DNA from: Mesorhizobium sp. M00.F.Ca.ET.216.01.1.1 | GTDB taxonomy: Bacteria > Pseudomonadota > Alphaproteobacteria > Rhizobiales > Rhizobiaceae | Direction of reading: 5' to 3' | Assembly: GCF_004010325.2 (NCBI RefSeq) | Contig: NZ_SADR02000024.1 | Span: forward strand, 1-64,000 | DNA length: 64,000 nucleotides | In this document: positions 28,903 through 37,930 of the stretch, piece after piece | Layout of the letters: the number at the start of each line of letters is the position of its first letter | Position numbering within the stretch: position 1 is the first letter of the stretch | Made by a program: the position numbers and the translations under genes | The notes under the pieces: model-generated | Databases searched by the model: none | The model's input: only the letters and a program-made list of their open reading frames with translations | Told to the model about the DNA's origin: nothing

Positions 28903-29601
28903 ATGCGGGTGTTGGTCGTCCAGAATTTCGACAATGAGGGCCTTGGCCAGATTGGCGCAGCGCTCGTCGAGGTCGGTGCCGATATCGATTTGCGCCGGCC
29001 CTATCGCGGGGACACGCTGCCGCAGGACAGTGGTGCGCACGACGCCATGGTGGTGCTGGGCGGCGCCCAGAACGCGCTGGATGACGAGATTTGTCCGTAT
29101 TTTCCGAGCCTGCTCGGCCTGACACGTGATTTCGCCGACGAGGATCGCTCGGTGCTCGGCATCTGCCTTGGCAGCCAACTGATTGCTCGCGCCTTTGGCG
29201 GCGAGAACCGGATCGGTGGCGCCTCAGAGTTCGGCTGGCACAAGGTCTCGCTCACCCAGGCTGCCAAGGCAGATCCGGTGCTGGCTGCGCTGCCGGAAAA
29301 TTTCCCCATCTTCGAATGGCATGACGATACCTTCGTGCTGCCTGAAAACGCCATGCGTCTGGCTCGAAACGATGTCGCCGAGAACCAGGCGTTCCGCATC
29401 GGCCGCGCCGTTTACGGCTTCCAGTTCCATTTCGAGGCGGATCGTCCGATGGTGCGCGACTGGAGCACATCGTTCGCTCCTCTCATCGCCGAAAAGCATC
29501 CAGACTGGAACGACCGGCTCGACGACGAAATGGCCCGCAACGGACCCGAAGCCGATGCCGCCGGCCTGGCTATCGCCCGTGCCTGGGTAGCGACGATCTA
29601 A
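28903..29601 (+). CDS. class I glutamine amidotransferase
   Basis: 232 aa. The nucleophile elbow is SVLGICLGSQLIARAFGG with Cys near residue 89; the His-Glu pair appears in VYGFQFHFEADRPM near 175-180. Together they form the Cys-His-Glu triad of GuaA/TrpG-like amidotransferases. No synthase domain is fused, so it could act alone, for example as a gamma-glutamyl hydrolase of the PuuD sort or a GMP-synthase-like amidotransferase. Start ATG 28903; the gene stands alone on this strand. The specific substrate is unknown. Confidence 0.85.
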   Translation: MRVLVVQNFDNEGLGQIGAALVEVGADIDLRRPYRGDTLPQDSGAHDAMVVLGGAQNALDDEICPYFPSLLGLTRDFADEDRSVLGICLGSQLIARAFGGENRIGGASEFGWHKVSLTQAAKADPVLAALPENFPIFEWHDDTFVLPENAMRLARNDVAENQAFRIGRAVYGFQFHFEADRPMVRDWSTSFAPLIAEKHPDWNDRLDDEMARNGPEADAAGLAIARAWVATI

Positions 29602-30007
29602 ACCGATGCGTGTCGGCAGAAAGCCGGCCCTCAGGGCTCGACCCGAGGGTGCGCAGCGATTTTGGGACAACGACAGGCACAAAAACAAACGCTTGAAGCG
29701 CGACGCGCTTTAAGGGTTCGCCGGCCGAGCAATCCCGACTTTCGCAGGGCGTTGCAAATTTGGCACGCGGCGGCGAATCCGCCGGGGAAAACGCGTTTCA
29801 TCCTTGGCTTGTGTCCATGCGCCATCCTAGAAGGCGCGCGCTCTGCATCTGCCGTGCAACGTGATGAACCTCTTGTGTGACCCGCGCGACACATCGCCGA
29901 TACAGAACATGTCTAGAAGCGCGAAATCGTCGAAATTTTGAGGCGAATTTTCCGTTTCAACGCATTGGTAACCGACTCGTGCACAGATGCAGGAAGCTCA
30001 ACAAGAG
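29602..30007. other. intergenic region with a rhizobial repeat remnant
   Basis: No gene seen in these 406 bases apart from the leader of the small peptide that follows. From about 29650 to 29715 the sequence GATTTTGGGACAACGACAGG, followed by an imperfect palindrome around AAGCGCGACGCGCTTTAAG, resembles a noncoding repeat I know from Mesorhizobium intergenic regions. The rest is GC-rich and shows a short hairpin GGCGGCGAATCCGCCG near 29770. Confidence 0.4.
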
Positions 30008-30148
30008 ATGACATCCGTGAAAGCAGTGCTTCTGTCCTTTGTCATGCTGTCCGCCATCGTGATGTGCGGCCTCGGCATCTATGCCGCCGACGCAGCCAAC
30101 AACCACCAGGCTGTCGACGGCTACGGCGTCACCGCCGCACTTCGCTAG
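30008..30148 (+). CDS. 46-aa membrane or secreted peptide
   Basis: The frame from ATG 30008 encodes MTSVKAVLLSFVMLSAIVMC, then GLGIYAADAANNHQAVDGYGVTAALR, ending in TAG. Residues 5-26 make one hydrophobic helix that is either a membrane anchor or an uncleaved or cleaved signal (possible cut after YAADA). AGGAAG at 29991-29996 lies 11 bases ahead. An in-frame ATG at 29987 would give 53 aa with a polar leader. Function unknown. The hydrophobic pattern and codon bias support a real gene. Confidence 0.5.
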   Translation: MTSVKAVLLSFVMLSAIVMCGLGIYAADAANNHQAVDGYGVTAALR

Positions 30149-30153
30149 ACCGT

Positions 30154-30924
30154 CTAGAACTCTCTGCCCGTCACTGTCAGGATACGCTTGTCTGCGCCGT
30201 CGACGGCGAGTGCGGTGAGGTCTCCCGACTGCCAGGCGAGCGTGTCGACATTGACGCGGTTGGCCATCACCTCGGCCTCGGGCACCGGCGTATGCCCATG
30301 CACCACGATCTTCGAATAGAGGCCAGGATAGTCGTGAAAGACATCACGGATCCAGATCAGGTCCTGCGGGCTCTGGTTTTCAAAAGGAATGCCGGGCCTG
30401 ATGCCGGCATGGCAGAAGAAGAAGTCGCCGAACGTCGCTGAAAACTGCAACGACCGCAGGAAGTCGATATGGCTTTGCGGCACGGCCTCGACCAGTGCTG
30501 CATGTTCCTGCCGGAGTGCCGCCTCGGCCCTGCCGAACCATGAACCGCCTCCGGTGAGCGTCACGCCATAGGATTGCGCCGTCTGGATGCCGCCATAGTG
30601 CATGAAAAGCCCATCCGGATCGGGGGCGTCGAGAAAATCGAGGAAGCCGATATCGTGGTTGCCCGCCAGCATCAGCTGGCGCGTATCGCGCCCCTTTGCT
30701 TCAATCAGGAAATCGATGACGTCCTTGGAATCCGGCCCGCGGTCGACATAGTCGCCGAGATGAATGATGCGCCAGTCTGAAGACGGCTCCTGTTCAAGCT
30801 CAGCCATGATCCGGCGGTGCATTGCGGCCAGCAGGTCGAGCCGGCCATGCACGTCACCGATCGCGTAAAGCCGCACGCCATTCGGTCCGCGCGCGTCGAG
30901 AAAGTGGATGCCAGGCTCCGTCAA
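30154..30924 (-). CDS. metallophosphoesterase (PPP-type serine/threonine phosphatase)
   Basis: About 256 aa. The three PPP metal-binding motifs are present in order: AIGDVHGRLDLL, HLGDYVDRGPDSKDV and LAGNHDIGFLDF, with a C-terminal VVHGHTP. This is the fold of lambda phosphatase, PrpA/B and bacterial diadenosine tetraphosphatase relatives. No ATG is available: the frame is open into the 3' end of lldD. TTG at 30924 is the best start, 11 bases after GGAGG. It follows lldD on the same strand with a short gap and is probably in the lldR-lldD transcript. The substrate is unknown. Confidence 0.8.
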   Translation of the reverse strand: MTEPGIHFLDARGPNGVRLYAIGDVHGRLDLLAAMHRRIMAELEQEPSSDWRIIHLGDYVDRGPDSKDVIDFLIEAKGRDTRQLMLAGNHDIGFLDFLDAPDPDGLFMHYGGIQTAQSYGVTLTGGGSWFGRAEAALRQEHAALVEAVPQSHIDFLRSLQFSATFGDFFFCHAGIRPGIPFENQSPQDLIWIRDVFHDYPGLYSKIVVHGHTPVPEAEVMANRVNVDTLAWQSGDLTALAVDGADKRILTVTGREF

Positions 30925-30962
30925 TGCTTGCGTCGCCTCCGTGACCGGACCGTCACGGGTAT

Positions 30963-32099
30963 CTAGCGCCGAAGCTGCTCCTTGCCCATGTCGGTCACCA
31001 GACGCTTTCCGCACAACGCCAGCGTTATGTCCATCTCCTTGCGGATAATTTCCAATGCCTTGGTGACTCCTTCCTTGCCAAGCGCACCCAGGCCGTAAAG
31101 GAAAGGCCGGCCGATATAGGTGCCCTTGGCGCCGAGGCACAGCGCCTTCAGCACGTCCTGGCCCGAGCGGATGCCGCCGTCCATATGCACCTCGATGGTG
31201 TCGCCGACCGCATCGGCGATCTCTTCCAGTGCCATGATCGACGACGACGCCCCGTCGAGTTGGCGTCCGCCATGATTGGAAACGATGATGGCGTCGGCGC
31301 CGGTCTTGGCCGCCATCAGCGCGTCTTCCTTGTCGAGGATGCCTTTCAGGATCAGCTTGCCGCCCCAACGCTCCTTGATCCAGGCTACGTCCTTCCACGA
31401 CAGATGCGGGTCGAACTGCTCCGTCGTCCATGACGACAGCGAGGCGAGGTCGCCGACGCCCTTGGCGTGGCCGACGATGTTGCGGAAGGTCCGGCGCTTG
31501 GTGCCGGCCATATCGATGCACCAGCCGGGCCTGGTCGCCATCTGCCAGATGTGCTTCGGCGTCATTCGTGGCGGCGCCGACAGCCCGTTGCGGATATCCT
31601 TGTGGCGCTGGCCAAGGATCTGCAGGTCGAGCGTCAGCACCAATGCCGAGCACTTCGCTGCCTTCGCCCGGTCGATCAGGTTAATTACGAAATCCTTGTC
31701 GCGCAGCACATAGAGCTGGAACCAGAACGGCCTCTTGGTCACCGAGGCAACGTCCTCGATCGAGCAGATGCTCATCGTCGACAGCGTGAACGGCACGCCG
31801 AATTCTTCCGCCGCCTGCGCCGCCAGCATCTCACCGTCCGCATGCTGCATGCCGGTCATGCCGGTTGGCGCCAGGGCCACCGGCATCGCCACCTTCTCGC
31901 CGATCATGGTCGATTCCAGCGAACGGTTGTCCATGTCAACAAGCACGCGCTGGCGGAACTTGATCTTCTGGAAATCCTCTTCGTTTGCCCGGTAGGTGCT
32001 TTCGGTCCAGGCGCCGGAATCGGCATAGTCGAAGAACATTTTTGGCACCCGGCGGCGTGCGAGGTCCTTGAGATCGGCAATGGTCAGGATGGTGCTCAT
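30963..32099 (-). CDS. lldD: L-lactate dehydrogenase (FMN-dependent alpha-hydroxy-acid oxidase)
   Basis: 378 aa. Conserved FMN and active-site blocks are ALAPTGMTGMQHADGE near residue 75, LQILGQRHKDIRNG near 170, LILKGILDKEDA near 250, IIVSNHGGRQLDGASSS with the catalytic His near 276, and HMDGGIRSGQDVLKALCLGA near 305. The enzyme oxidises L-lactate to pyruvate and passes electrons to the respiratory chain from the inner face of the membrane. It lies 23 bases behind an FCD-type GntR regulator on the same strand, the usual lld layout. Glycolate or mandelate oxidase specificity cannot be fully excluded. Confidence 0.9.
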   Translation of the reverse strand: MSTILTIADLKDLARRRVPKMFFDYADSGAWTESTYRANEEDFQKIKFRQRVLVDMDNRSLESTMIGEKVAMPVALAPTGMTGMQHADGEMLAAQAAEEFGVPFTLSTMSICSIEDVASVTKRPFWFQLYVLRDKDFVINLIDRAKAAKCSALVLTLDLQILGQRHKDIRNGLSAPPRMTPKHIWQMATRPGWCIDMAGTKRRTFRNIVGHAKGVGDLASLSSWTTEQFDPHLSWKDVAWIKERWGGKLILKGILDKEDALMAAKTGADAIIVSNHGGRQLDGASSSIMALEEIADAVGDTIEVHMDGGIRSGQDVLKALCLGAKGTYIGRPFLYGLGALGKEGVTKALEIIRKEMDITLALCGKRLVTDMGKEQLRR

Positions 32100-32122
32100 A
32101 AAGGTTCCCCGCTGGTGCTTCG

Positions 32123-33001
32123 CTAGTTCGTCGTCTGCCGCCCGGTTGTTCCCGAACGTTTCCTTGCCGGTTCGCTGTCGCCGAATTCCGAGCGCTGCTT
32201 GCGTCTCAGCCGCGACACGCGCTGCCAGTCGCCGCTGCGCTCGGCCTCGGCCATTGACCGCTCGACATAAGTGATGTGGTCCATCGCCGCTTGTCGCGCC
32301 GCGGCCGGATCGCCGGCCTTCACCGCCGCGTAAATAGCCCGGTGCTGGGAAAGCAGCGCCTCGCGAGCGCCCGGCACGCTGAACACCAGCAGCCGGTTCT
32401 GGAACACGCCTTCCGACAGCAGCCGGTAGCAGGAGCGCAGCGTGTGCAGCAGGATGATGTTATGCGCGCATTCGCAGATCGCGTGATGGAACTCGACGTC
32501 GATCTCCGCCTCGTTGTCGAAATTGCCGGTCCGGTGCGCCTCGTCCATGCGCGCCATGATGCGGTCGAGCAGCGCCAGATCGTCTTCGGTGGCGCGCCGC
32601 GCCGCGTACTCGGCCGCCACGGCCTCTATCTCGCGGCGGTATTCCAGATAGTCGGTTGCGGCCTTGCGATGCATGGAGATCAGGTCGGTCACCGGCTTGG
32701 TGAACAACTGGCCGATGACGTCGGCGACATGGGTGCCGCCGCCGGGCCGTGTCGTCAAAAGCCCGCGCCCTTCCAGCGCCTTCAGCGCGTCGCGCAGGAT
32801 CGGCCGCGACACCTCGAACTGACGCGCCAGCTCGCGCTCGCCGGGCAGCCGGTCGCCGGTGCGCAGGACGCCTTCGAGGATCAGGCTCTCGATCTGCTGC
32901 ACCACCTCGTCGGCGGTGCGGGAATGTTCGATCCTGGAGAAAATGTCGCTCAACGGGGCGCCTGGGAAATGAACCGGTGCCGCGCAAGATAAAGCCTGCA
33001 T
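32123..33001 (-). CDS. GntR-family (FadR/FCD) regulator, probable LldR
   Basis: 292 aa. Winged HTH near residues 20-90 (EVVQQIESLILEGVLRTGDRLPGERELARQFEVSRPILRDALKALEGRGLLTTRPGGGTHV), then an all-helical FCD effector domain with the metal/ligand pattern EIDVEFHHAICECAHN and a later SQHRAIYAAVKAGDPAAARQAAMDH. A basic tail (RLRRKQRSEFGDSEPARKRSG) is unusual. The ATG at 33001 starts a leader MQALSCAAPVHFPGAP; a start nearer LSDIF would be more typical, so the N-terminus is uncertain. Next to lldD, it most likely controls lactate use. Confidence 0.85.
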   Translation of the reverse strand: MQALSCAAPVHFPGAPLSDIFSRIEHSRTADEVVQQIESLILEGVLRTGDRLPGERELARQFEVSRPILRDALKALEGRGLLTTRPGGGTHVADVIGQLFTKPVTDLISMHRKAATDYLEYRREIEAVAAEYAARRATEDDLALLDRIMARMDEAHRTGNFDNEAEIDVEFHHAICECAHNIILLHTLRSCYRLLSEGVFQNRLLVFSVPGAREALLSQHRAIYAAVKAGDPAAARQAAMDHITYVERSMAEAERSGDWQRVSRLRRKQRSEFGDSEPARKRSGTTGRQTTN

Positions 33002-33012
33002 CGGTAACTGGT

Positions 33013-33032
33013 CAAATTATTTATCCAATTTG
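33013..33032. promoter_or_regulatory. candidate LldR operator
   Basis: Inverted repeat CAAATT (33013-33018) / AATTTG (33027-33032) with an 8-base AT-rich gap, in an AT-rich patch just ahead of the regulator gene. The left arm is preceded by TGGT, reminiscent of FadR-type half-sites. Inferred from position only. Confidence 0.35.
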
Positions 33033-33125
33033 CCCTATCGGGTCGATTCCCACGCCGTTGCGGCATGGCGCTTGCGGCTAACTTGTTGTTTGCGTCCCCA
33101 GGCGATTGGCTCTAGAGGGACGCGA

Positions 33126-34487
33126 TTGCCAAAGGGTTCAAAGAAGCCCGGGGAACCAGCCGTGCCAGACGACGACCCGTCCAGTCTCGAATTCAAGCCG
33201 CGCGCCAAGGGCAGCGTCATGGGTTTTCCGGCGCATGAAGGGCGGCCCGGCGCGCTCGGCGAGGTTCACGCCCGTCCGCATCCGCTGGTCGAGAAGCCGC
33301 GCGTGCTGGTGCAGCTTTCCTTCATGACCGAAGGCGGCTCCGGCGTTGATCAGGCCATGCTTTCCGAACTGTCGCGGCGCCTCGGCATCGCCGCGCCCGA
33401 CCGTCACGCCCGCCATCACGCCATGAAATGGGGCAAGGGCTCGCTGCGCTGGGAACGGCATACGGAATTCTCGACCTATCTATGGGAAGGGCCGCTCGCC
33501 GAGAACGGCCAGCGTCAGGAAGATTTGCCTTTCGGCCATGGGTTTTCGCCGCCAGGAACAGTGATTTCCGGCATCAGGCTCGAGATCCGCAAATGGACGC
33601 AGGCGAGTGAAAAGCTGATCGCCAGCTTCGACCCGACCAGCCTGTGCTATTCGCTGGTCGAGCGCGGCAACGCTGCCATCGTCACCGATTTCCGCCAGGA
33701 CGGCGACGGCATGACCCGCATGTTGATGCTCGACCGCGGCCTGACGCCGGCGCGCACCGGCGCGCTGGCGCAACGGCTGATCGATATCGAAACCTACCGC
33801 ACGCTGGCCATGCTTGGCCTGCCGCTGGCGCTGACGCTGTCCGGCCGCGCCCGCCGCATCGAAGATAGGCTGGCGCATACCACGCTGGAGATGAAGGTCG
33901 CCGAGACCCGCGACAGCCAGACCTTGCTTGCCGACCTGACCGAGCTTGCCGCCGAGCTGGAAGCCGACGCTGCCTCCAGCCTCTATCGCTTCGGCGCCAG
34001 CCGCGCCTATGACGGCATCGTCCGCGAGCGGCTGGAGGCATTGGAGGAGGAGGCGGTGCCCGGATATGACACTTGGGGCGGGTTCCTGCAGCGGCGCGTC
34101 GCTCCTGCCATGCGCACCTGCCGTTCGGTGGAGGAGCGTCAGGCCAATCTGTCGACGAAGCTCACCCGCGCCACCACGCTGCTGCGCACCTGGGTCGACG
34201 TCGATGTCGAGAAGCAGAACCGCGATCTGCTGGCTTCGATGAACAACCGCGCCCGTCTGCAATTGCGCCTGCAGCAGACGGTGGAAGGTCTCTCCGTCGC
34301 CGCCGTCTCCTACTATGTCGTCGGCCTCATCGGCTACGTCGCCAAGGGCGTCTCGATTTTCGGCCATGCCTTTGCGCCGGAAGTCGTCACCGCCGCCTCG
34401 GTGCCGCTTGCCATCCTGCTGGTCTGGTGGGGTGTGCGTCGTGTGCGCCGGATGCACTCAGAACCGGCGAAGCATCCAGGCGAGTAG
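33126..34487 (+). CDS. DUF3422 family membrane protein
   Basis: About 453 aa from TTG 33126, behind AGAGGGACGCGA. A GTG at 33162 is an alternative, and an ATG at 33030 would extend over the lldR promoter. The family blocks are HARPHPLVEKPRVLVQLSF near residue 47, RWERHTEFSTYLWEG, a central RGLTPARTGALAQRLIDIETYRTLAMLGLPLAL, and a C-terminal VEGLSVAAVSYYVVGLIGYVAKG with two predicted helices. DUF3422 proteins are common in proteobacteria and have no assigned function. The C-terminus anchors it in the inner membrane, with a long cytosolic coiled-coil part ahead. Confidence 0.85.
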   Translation: MPKGSKKPGEPAVPDDDPSSLEFKPRAKGSVMGFPAHEGRPGALGEVHARPHPLVEKPRVLVQLSFMTEGGSGVDQAMLSELSRRLGIAAPDRHARHHAMKWGKGSLRWERHTEFSTYLWEGPLAENGQRQEDLPFGHGFSPPGTVISGIRLEIRKWTQASEKLIASFDPTSLCYSLVERGNAAIVTDFRQDGDGMTRMLMLDRGLTPARTGALAQRLIDIETYRTLAMLGLPLALTLSGRARRIEDRLAHTTLEMKVAETRDSQTLLADLTELAAELEADAASSLYRFGASRAYDGIVRERLEALEEEAVPGYDTWGGFLQRRVAPAMRTCRSVEERQANLSTKLTRATTLLRTWVDVDVEKQNRDLLASMNNRARLQLRLQQTVEGLSVAAVSYYVVGLIGYVAKGVSIFGHAFAPEVVTAASVPLAILLVWWGVRRVRRMHSEPAKHPGE

Positions 34488-34577
34488 GGCGGGTTTACCC
34501 TCCCACCTCGTGAGACGGGGTCCCCGCCCACTTCGTTCGCGACCCTCCCCACAGGGGTACGGTGAATTCGCAGCGGC
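34488..34577. repeat. degenerate rhizobial palindromic repeat
   Basis: GC-rich noncoding patch with partial palindromes (CCCTCCCACCTCGTGAGACGG near 34499, CGACCCTCCCCACAGGGGTA near 34540). It looks like a worn copy of the CCTCCCC...TGTGGGGAGGG family common in Rhizobiales and lies between the DUF3422 gene and glcD. Confidence 0.35.
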
Positions 34578-34697
34578 AGATTGCCGCTGAGGAAGGCTGC
34601 CCCGGTGTCGGCTGTCGGTTTTTCGCCAAGGCAGCATTTGCCACAGGCGACCGTCGCTGGTAAAAGATTTTTACCGGTCGATCGAAGGAGGCTGTTG

Positions 34698-36194
34698 ATG
34701 TCCGGCCTTGCCATGCCGAAATCAGACGACGCCACGATGCGCCGGCGTGACGAGATCGTCGCCGATATGCGCATCATCGTGCCGGGCGAGGGCGTCGTCG
34801 ACGCGGCAAACGCCATGCGCGCCTTCGAGAGCGACGGCCTCACCGCCTATCGGCAATTGCCGCTGGTCGTGGTGCTGCCCGAAACGGTGGCGCAGGTCTC
34901 CCGCGTGCTGAAATATTGCAATGACCGCAACATCCGCGTCGTGCCGCGCGGCTCCGGCACCTCGCTCTCCGGCGGCGCGTTGCCCCTCGAGGACGCCGTG
35001 CTGCTGGTCATGAGCCGCTTCAACCGCATCCTCGAGATCGACTTTCCCAACCGCGCCGTGGTCGCCCAGCCGGGCGTCACTAATCTCGGCATCACCACCG
35101 CCGTCGAGCAGGAGGGCTTCTACTACGCCCCCGATCCATCCTCCCAGATCGCCTGCTCGATCGGCGGCAACGTCGCCGAAAATTCCGGCGGCGTGCATTG
35201 CCTGAAATATGGCCTCACCGCCAACAATGTGCTCGGCATCGAGATGGTGCTGATGAACGGCGAGGTGGTACGGCTGGGCGGCAGCCACCTCGACTGCGAA
35301 GGATACGACCTGCTCGGGGTCATGACCGGTTCCGAAGGCCTGCTCGGCGTCGTAACCGAGGTCACCGTGCGAATCCTGAAGAAGCCGGAGACGGCGCGCG
35401 CGCTGCTGATCGGATTTCCGACCAGCGAGCAGGCCGGCCAATGTGTCGCCGACATCATCGGCGCCGGCATCATTCCCGGCGGCATGGAGATGATGGATCG
35501 TCCGGCGATCCACGCCGCCGAGGATTTCGTCCATGCCGGCTATCCGCTCGATGTCGAGGCGCTGCTGATCGTCGAGCTCGACGGACCAAGCGTCGAGGTC
35601 GATCACCTGATCGGTCTTGTCGAAGCTATCGCCTACAGGAACGGCTCGACCACCTGCCGCATTTCGCAGTCGGAGCAGGAGCGGTTGAGCTTCTGGGCTG
35701 GCCGAAAGGCGGCCTTCCCGGCGGTCGGCCGCATCTCGCCCGACTACTACTGCATGGACGGCACTATCCCACGCAAGGAACTGCCGCGCGTGCTCGCCGG
35801 CATGCGCGAGCTGTCGGAGAAATACGGGCTTGCCGTCGCCAATGTCTTTCACGCTGGCGACGGCAACCTGCATCCGCTGATCCTTTACGACGCCAATGTG
35901 CGCGGCGAACTCGACAAGGCGGAAAGCTTCGGCGCCGACATACTGCGGCTCTGCGTCCAGGTCGGCGGCGTGCTGACCGGCGAGCACGGGGTGGGGGTGG
36001 AGAAGCGCGACCTGATGCCGGAAATGTTCAACCAGATCGACCTCGACCAGCAGATGCGGGTCAAATGCGCTTTCGATCCCAACCATCTGCTCAACCCTGG
36101 AAAAGTGTTTCCGCAGCTGCGCCGCTGCGCCGAACTCGGACGCATGCATGTGCATCGCGGGCAGACGGCGTTTCCTGACATTCCGAGGTTTTGA
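34698..36194 (+). CDS. glcD: glycolate oxidase, FAD-linked subunit
   Basis: 498 aa from ATG 34698 directly behind AAGGAGG (34685-34691); an upstream start at 34581 is not needed. FAD-binding VAO/PCMH domain with VRVVPRGSGTSLSGGALP near residue 77 and SIGGNVAENSGGVHCLKYG near 155; FAD-oxidase C domain with VFHAGDGNLHPLILYD near 385 and VGGVLTGEHGVGVEKRDLMPEMF near 425. With GlcE and GlcF it oxidises glycolate to glyoxylate. D-lactate is a possible second substrate. First gene of glcD-glcE-(membrane protein)-glcF. Confidence 0.95.
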   Translation: MSGLAMPKSDDATMRRRDEIVADMRIIVPGEGVVDAANAMRAFESDGLTAYRQLPLVVVLPETVAQVSRVLKYCNDRNIRVVPRGSGTSLSGGALPLEDAVLLVMSRFNRILEIDFPNRAVVAQPGVTNLGITTAVEQEGFYYAPDPSSQIACSIGGNVAENSGGVHCLKYGLTANNVLGIEMVLMNGEVVRLGGSHLDCEGYDLLGVMTGSEGLLGVVTEVTVRILKKPETARALLIGFPTSEQAGQCVADIIGAGIIPGGMEMMDRPAIHAAEDFVHAGYPLDVEALLIVELDGPSVEVDHLIGLVEAIAYRNGSTTCRISQSEQERLSFWAGRKAAFPAVGRISPDYYCMDGTIPRKELPRVLAGMRELSEKYGLAVANVFHAGDGNLHPLILYDANVRGELDKAESFGADILRLCVQVGGVLTGEHGVGVEKRDLMPEMFNQIDLDQQMRVKCAFDPNHLLNPGKVFPQLRRCAELGRMHVHRGQTAFPDIPRF

Positions 36195-36266
36195 GGTGAC
36201 GGTGTCTCGCCTCTCCAGGTCGGCGTTCCTTCGCGCCCTATCCTTCTTCGACGTGGTCCTGCAGCC

Positions 36267-37532
36267 ATGACCACATTCACCCCATCCACCGCAGCCGAAG
36301 TCCTCTTCACTGTCCAATGGGCGGCTGCAGAAGAATCGCCGCTCGAAATCCTTGGTCATGGCTCCAAGCGCGGCATCGGCCGTCCGCTGCAGACCGAGCA
36401 CACGCTCGACCTGTCGAAGCTTACCGGCGTCACGCTCTACGAGCCGGCCGAACTGGTGCTGTCGGCCAAGGCCGGCACGCCGCTGGCTGAGATCGAAAGC
36501 CTGCTCGCCGAAAACGGCCAGCAGCTTGCCTTCGAGCCGTTGGACTACGGCCCGCTGCTCGGTGGCGAGCCAGGTCGAGGGGGCAAAGCCGGCACCATCG
36601 GCGGTGTGCTTGCCACGAACCTTTCCGGCCCGCGCCGGCTGAAGGCAGGTGCGGCCCGCGACCATATCCTCGGCATATCTGCGGTTTCCGGCCGTGGCGA
36701 GGCCTTCAAGTCCGGCGGCCGCGTGGTCAAGAACGTCACCGGTTACGACCTGTCCAAGCTGATGGCCAACAGTTGGGGCACGCTTGCCGTCTTCACCGAT
36801 GTCACCTTCAAGGTGCTGCCATCGGCCGAGACCGAAGTCACGCTCGCTATCCGTGGTCTGCTCGATGATCGTGCCGCTGCCGCCATGGCGCTGGCGCTCG
36901 CCTCCAGCGCGGAAGTATCGAGCGCTGCCCATCTCCCCGAACGGATCGCCGCGCGAGTCAGCGGCGGCAGCCTCGGCAGCGATGCCGCGACGCTGCTGCG
37001 TGTCGAGGGTTTTGGCCCTTCGGTCGCCTACCGCATCGCCACGCTGAAAGACCTGCTCGGGAATGCCGGCCCTCTGGAGGAGATTTCGGGCGAGGCCTCG
37101 CATACCGTCTGGCGCGATGTCCGCGATTGCGCGCCGTTCGCCGACGGCAGCGAGAAGCCGGTATGGCGCGTCTCGATGGCACCAGCGCAAGGCCACCAGA
37201 TGGTGCTGGCGCTGCGCATGCAGGCGGCGGTCGACGCCTTCTATGATTGGCAGGGCGGATTGATATGGCTGCGCATGCAGCAGGACGATCCCGAGGCCGG
37301 TTTGCTGCGCGGGTTGGTGAGACAATACGGCGGCCACGCGACACTGGTGCGCGCCGCCCCTTCGCATCGCGCCTCGGTGCCGGTGTTCGAGCCGCAGGCG
37401 CCGCAACTGGCAGCGCTGTCGGCGAGGCTCAAAGCCGAATTCGACCCGAAGAATATCCTCAATCCCGGCCGTATGACGCCGGCTGCAGGCTCTGCTACTC
37501 TCAGCCCGGAAAATGAGGGAGCAGCCAGATGA
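36267..37532 (+). CDS. glcE: glycolate oxidase, FAD-binding subunit
   Basis: 421 aa, the smaller FAD-binding relative of GlcD. Blocks are ILGHGSKRGIGRPLQTEHTLDLSKLTGVTLYEPAELVLSAKAGTPL near the start, GTIGGVLATNLSGPRRLKAGAARDHILG near 110, and VVKNVTGYDLSKLMANSWGTLAV near 155. The C-terminal FDPKNILNPGRM signature closes the fold. 72 bases after glcD. Its stop overlaps the start of the next, membrane-protein gene (ATGA), so that gene is translationally coupled to it. Confidence 0.94.
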   Translation: MTTFTPSTAAEVLFTVQWAAAEESPLEILGHGSKRGIGRPLQTEHTLDLSKLTGVTLYEPAELVLSAKAGTPLAEIESLLAENGQQLAFEPLDYGPLLGGEPGRGGKAGTIGGVLATNLSGPRRLKAGAARDHILGISAVSGRGEAFKSGGRVVKNVTGYDLSKLMANSWGTLAVFTDVTFKVLPSAETEVTLAIRGLLDDRAAAAMALALASSAEVSSAAHLPERIAARVSGGSLGSDAATLLRVEGFGPSVAYRIATLKDLLGNAGPLEEISGEASHTVWRDVRDCAPFADGSEKPVWRVSMAPAQGHQMVLALRMQAAVDAFYDWQGGLIWLRMQQDDPEAGLLRGLVRQYGGHATLVRAAPSHRASVPVFEPQAPQLAALSARLKAEFDPKNILNPGRMTPAAGSATLSPENEGAAR

Positions 37533-37930
37533 GCAATGTCAATCCAGGTCCGACCGATTCAGACAGGCCCGCGACGCGCCAGACCGACCGCTGGCTGGAG
37601 CCGGGCGCGACCAACGCACTGGTCATCTACATCCTCTATCTCGCCAGCCTCGTCGTCGGCGTCACCGGTATTGTCGGCATCGTTCTGGCCTATATCAACC
37701 GCGGCAAGGCCGGTGGCTTCGTCGAGAGCCACTATACCTTCCTGATCCGCACCTTCTGGATCGGCCTGCTCTACGCGCTGATCTCGGTGGTGCTGATGCT
37801 GGCGTTGGTCGGCATCGTGCTGATGTTTGCCGTCGCCGTCTGGTTCATCGCCCGCTGCATTCTCGGCCTGCAGGCGCTGCAGCGCGGCGAGCCGGTCAAA
37901 AACCCGGAAAGCTGGCTACTCGGACTTTAG
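37529..37930 (+). CDS. DUF4870-like membrane protein inside the glc operon
   Basis: 133 aa with three predicted helices: about residues 31-53 (ALVIYILYLASLVVGVTGIVGIV), 72-85 and 90-112 (ISVVLMLALVGIVLMFAVAVWF). The loop AYINRGKAGGFVESHYTFLIRTFWIG and the C-terminal RCILGLQALQRGEPVKNPESWLLG match the DUF4870/TIGR-type small membrane proteins of alphaproteobacteria. Its ATG overlaps the glcE stop. It has no known part in glycolate oxidation; it may be a passenger, or a membrane anchor. A palindromic repeat starts right at its stop codon. Confidence 0.8.
   Translation: MSNVNPGPTDSDRPATRQTDRWLEPGATNALVIYILYLASLVVGVTGIVGIVLAYINRGKAGGFVESHYTFLIRTFWIGLLYALISVVLMLALVGIVLMFAVAVWFIARCILGLQALQRGEPVKNPESWLLGL

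Noticed and set aside
30925..31653. Extension of the phosphatase frame into lldD
   Set aside because: Lies opposite in reading frame within the well-identified lldD gene. Extra residues are basic and unlike any PPP phosphatase.
34722..37406. 894-codon open frame on the minus strand opposite glcD and glcE
   Set aside because: It mirrors two confidently identified genes. In high-GC DNA the antisense frame is often free of stops. The protein is His/Arg/Gln-rich without any family motif.
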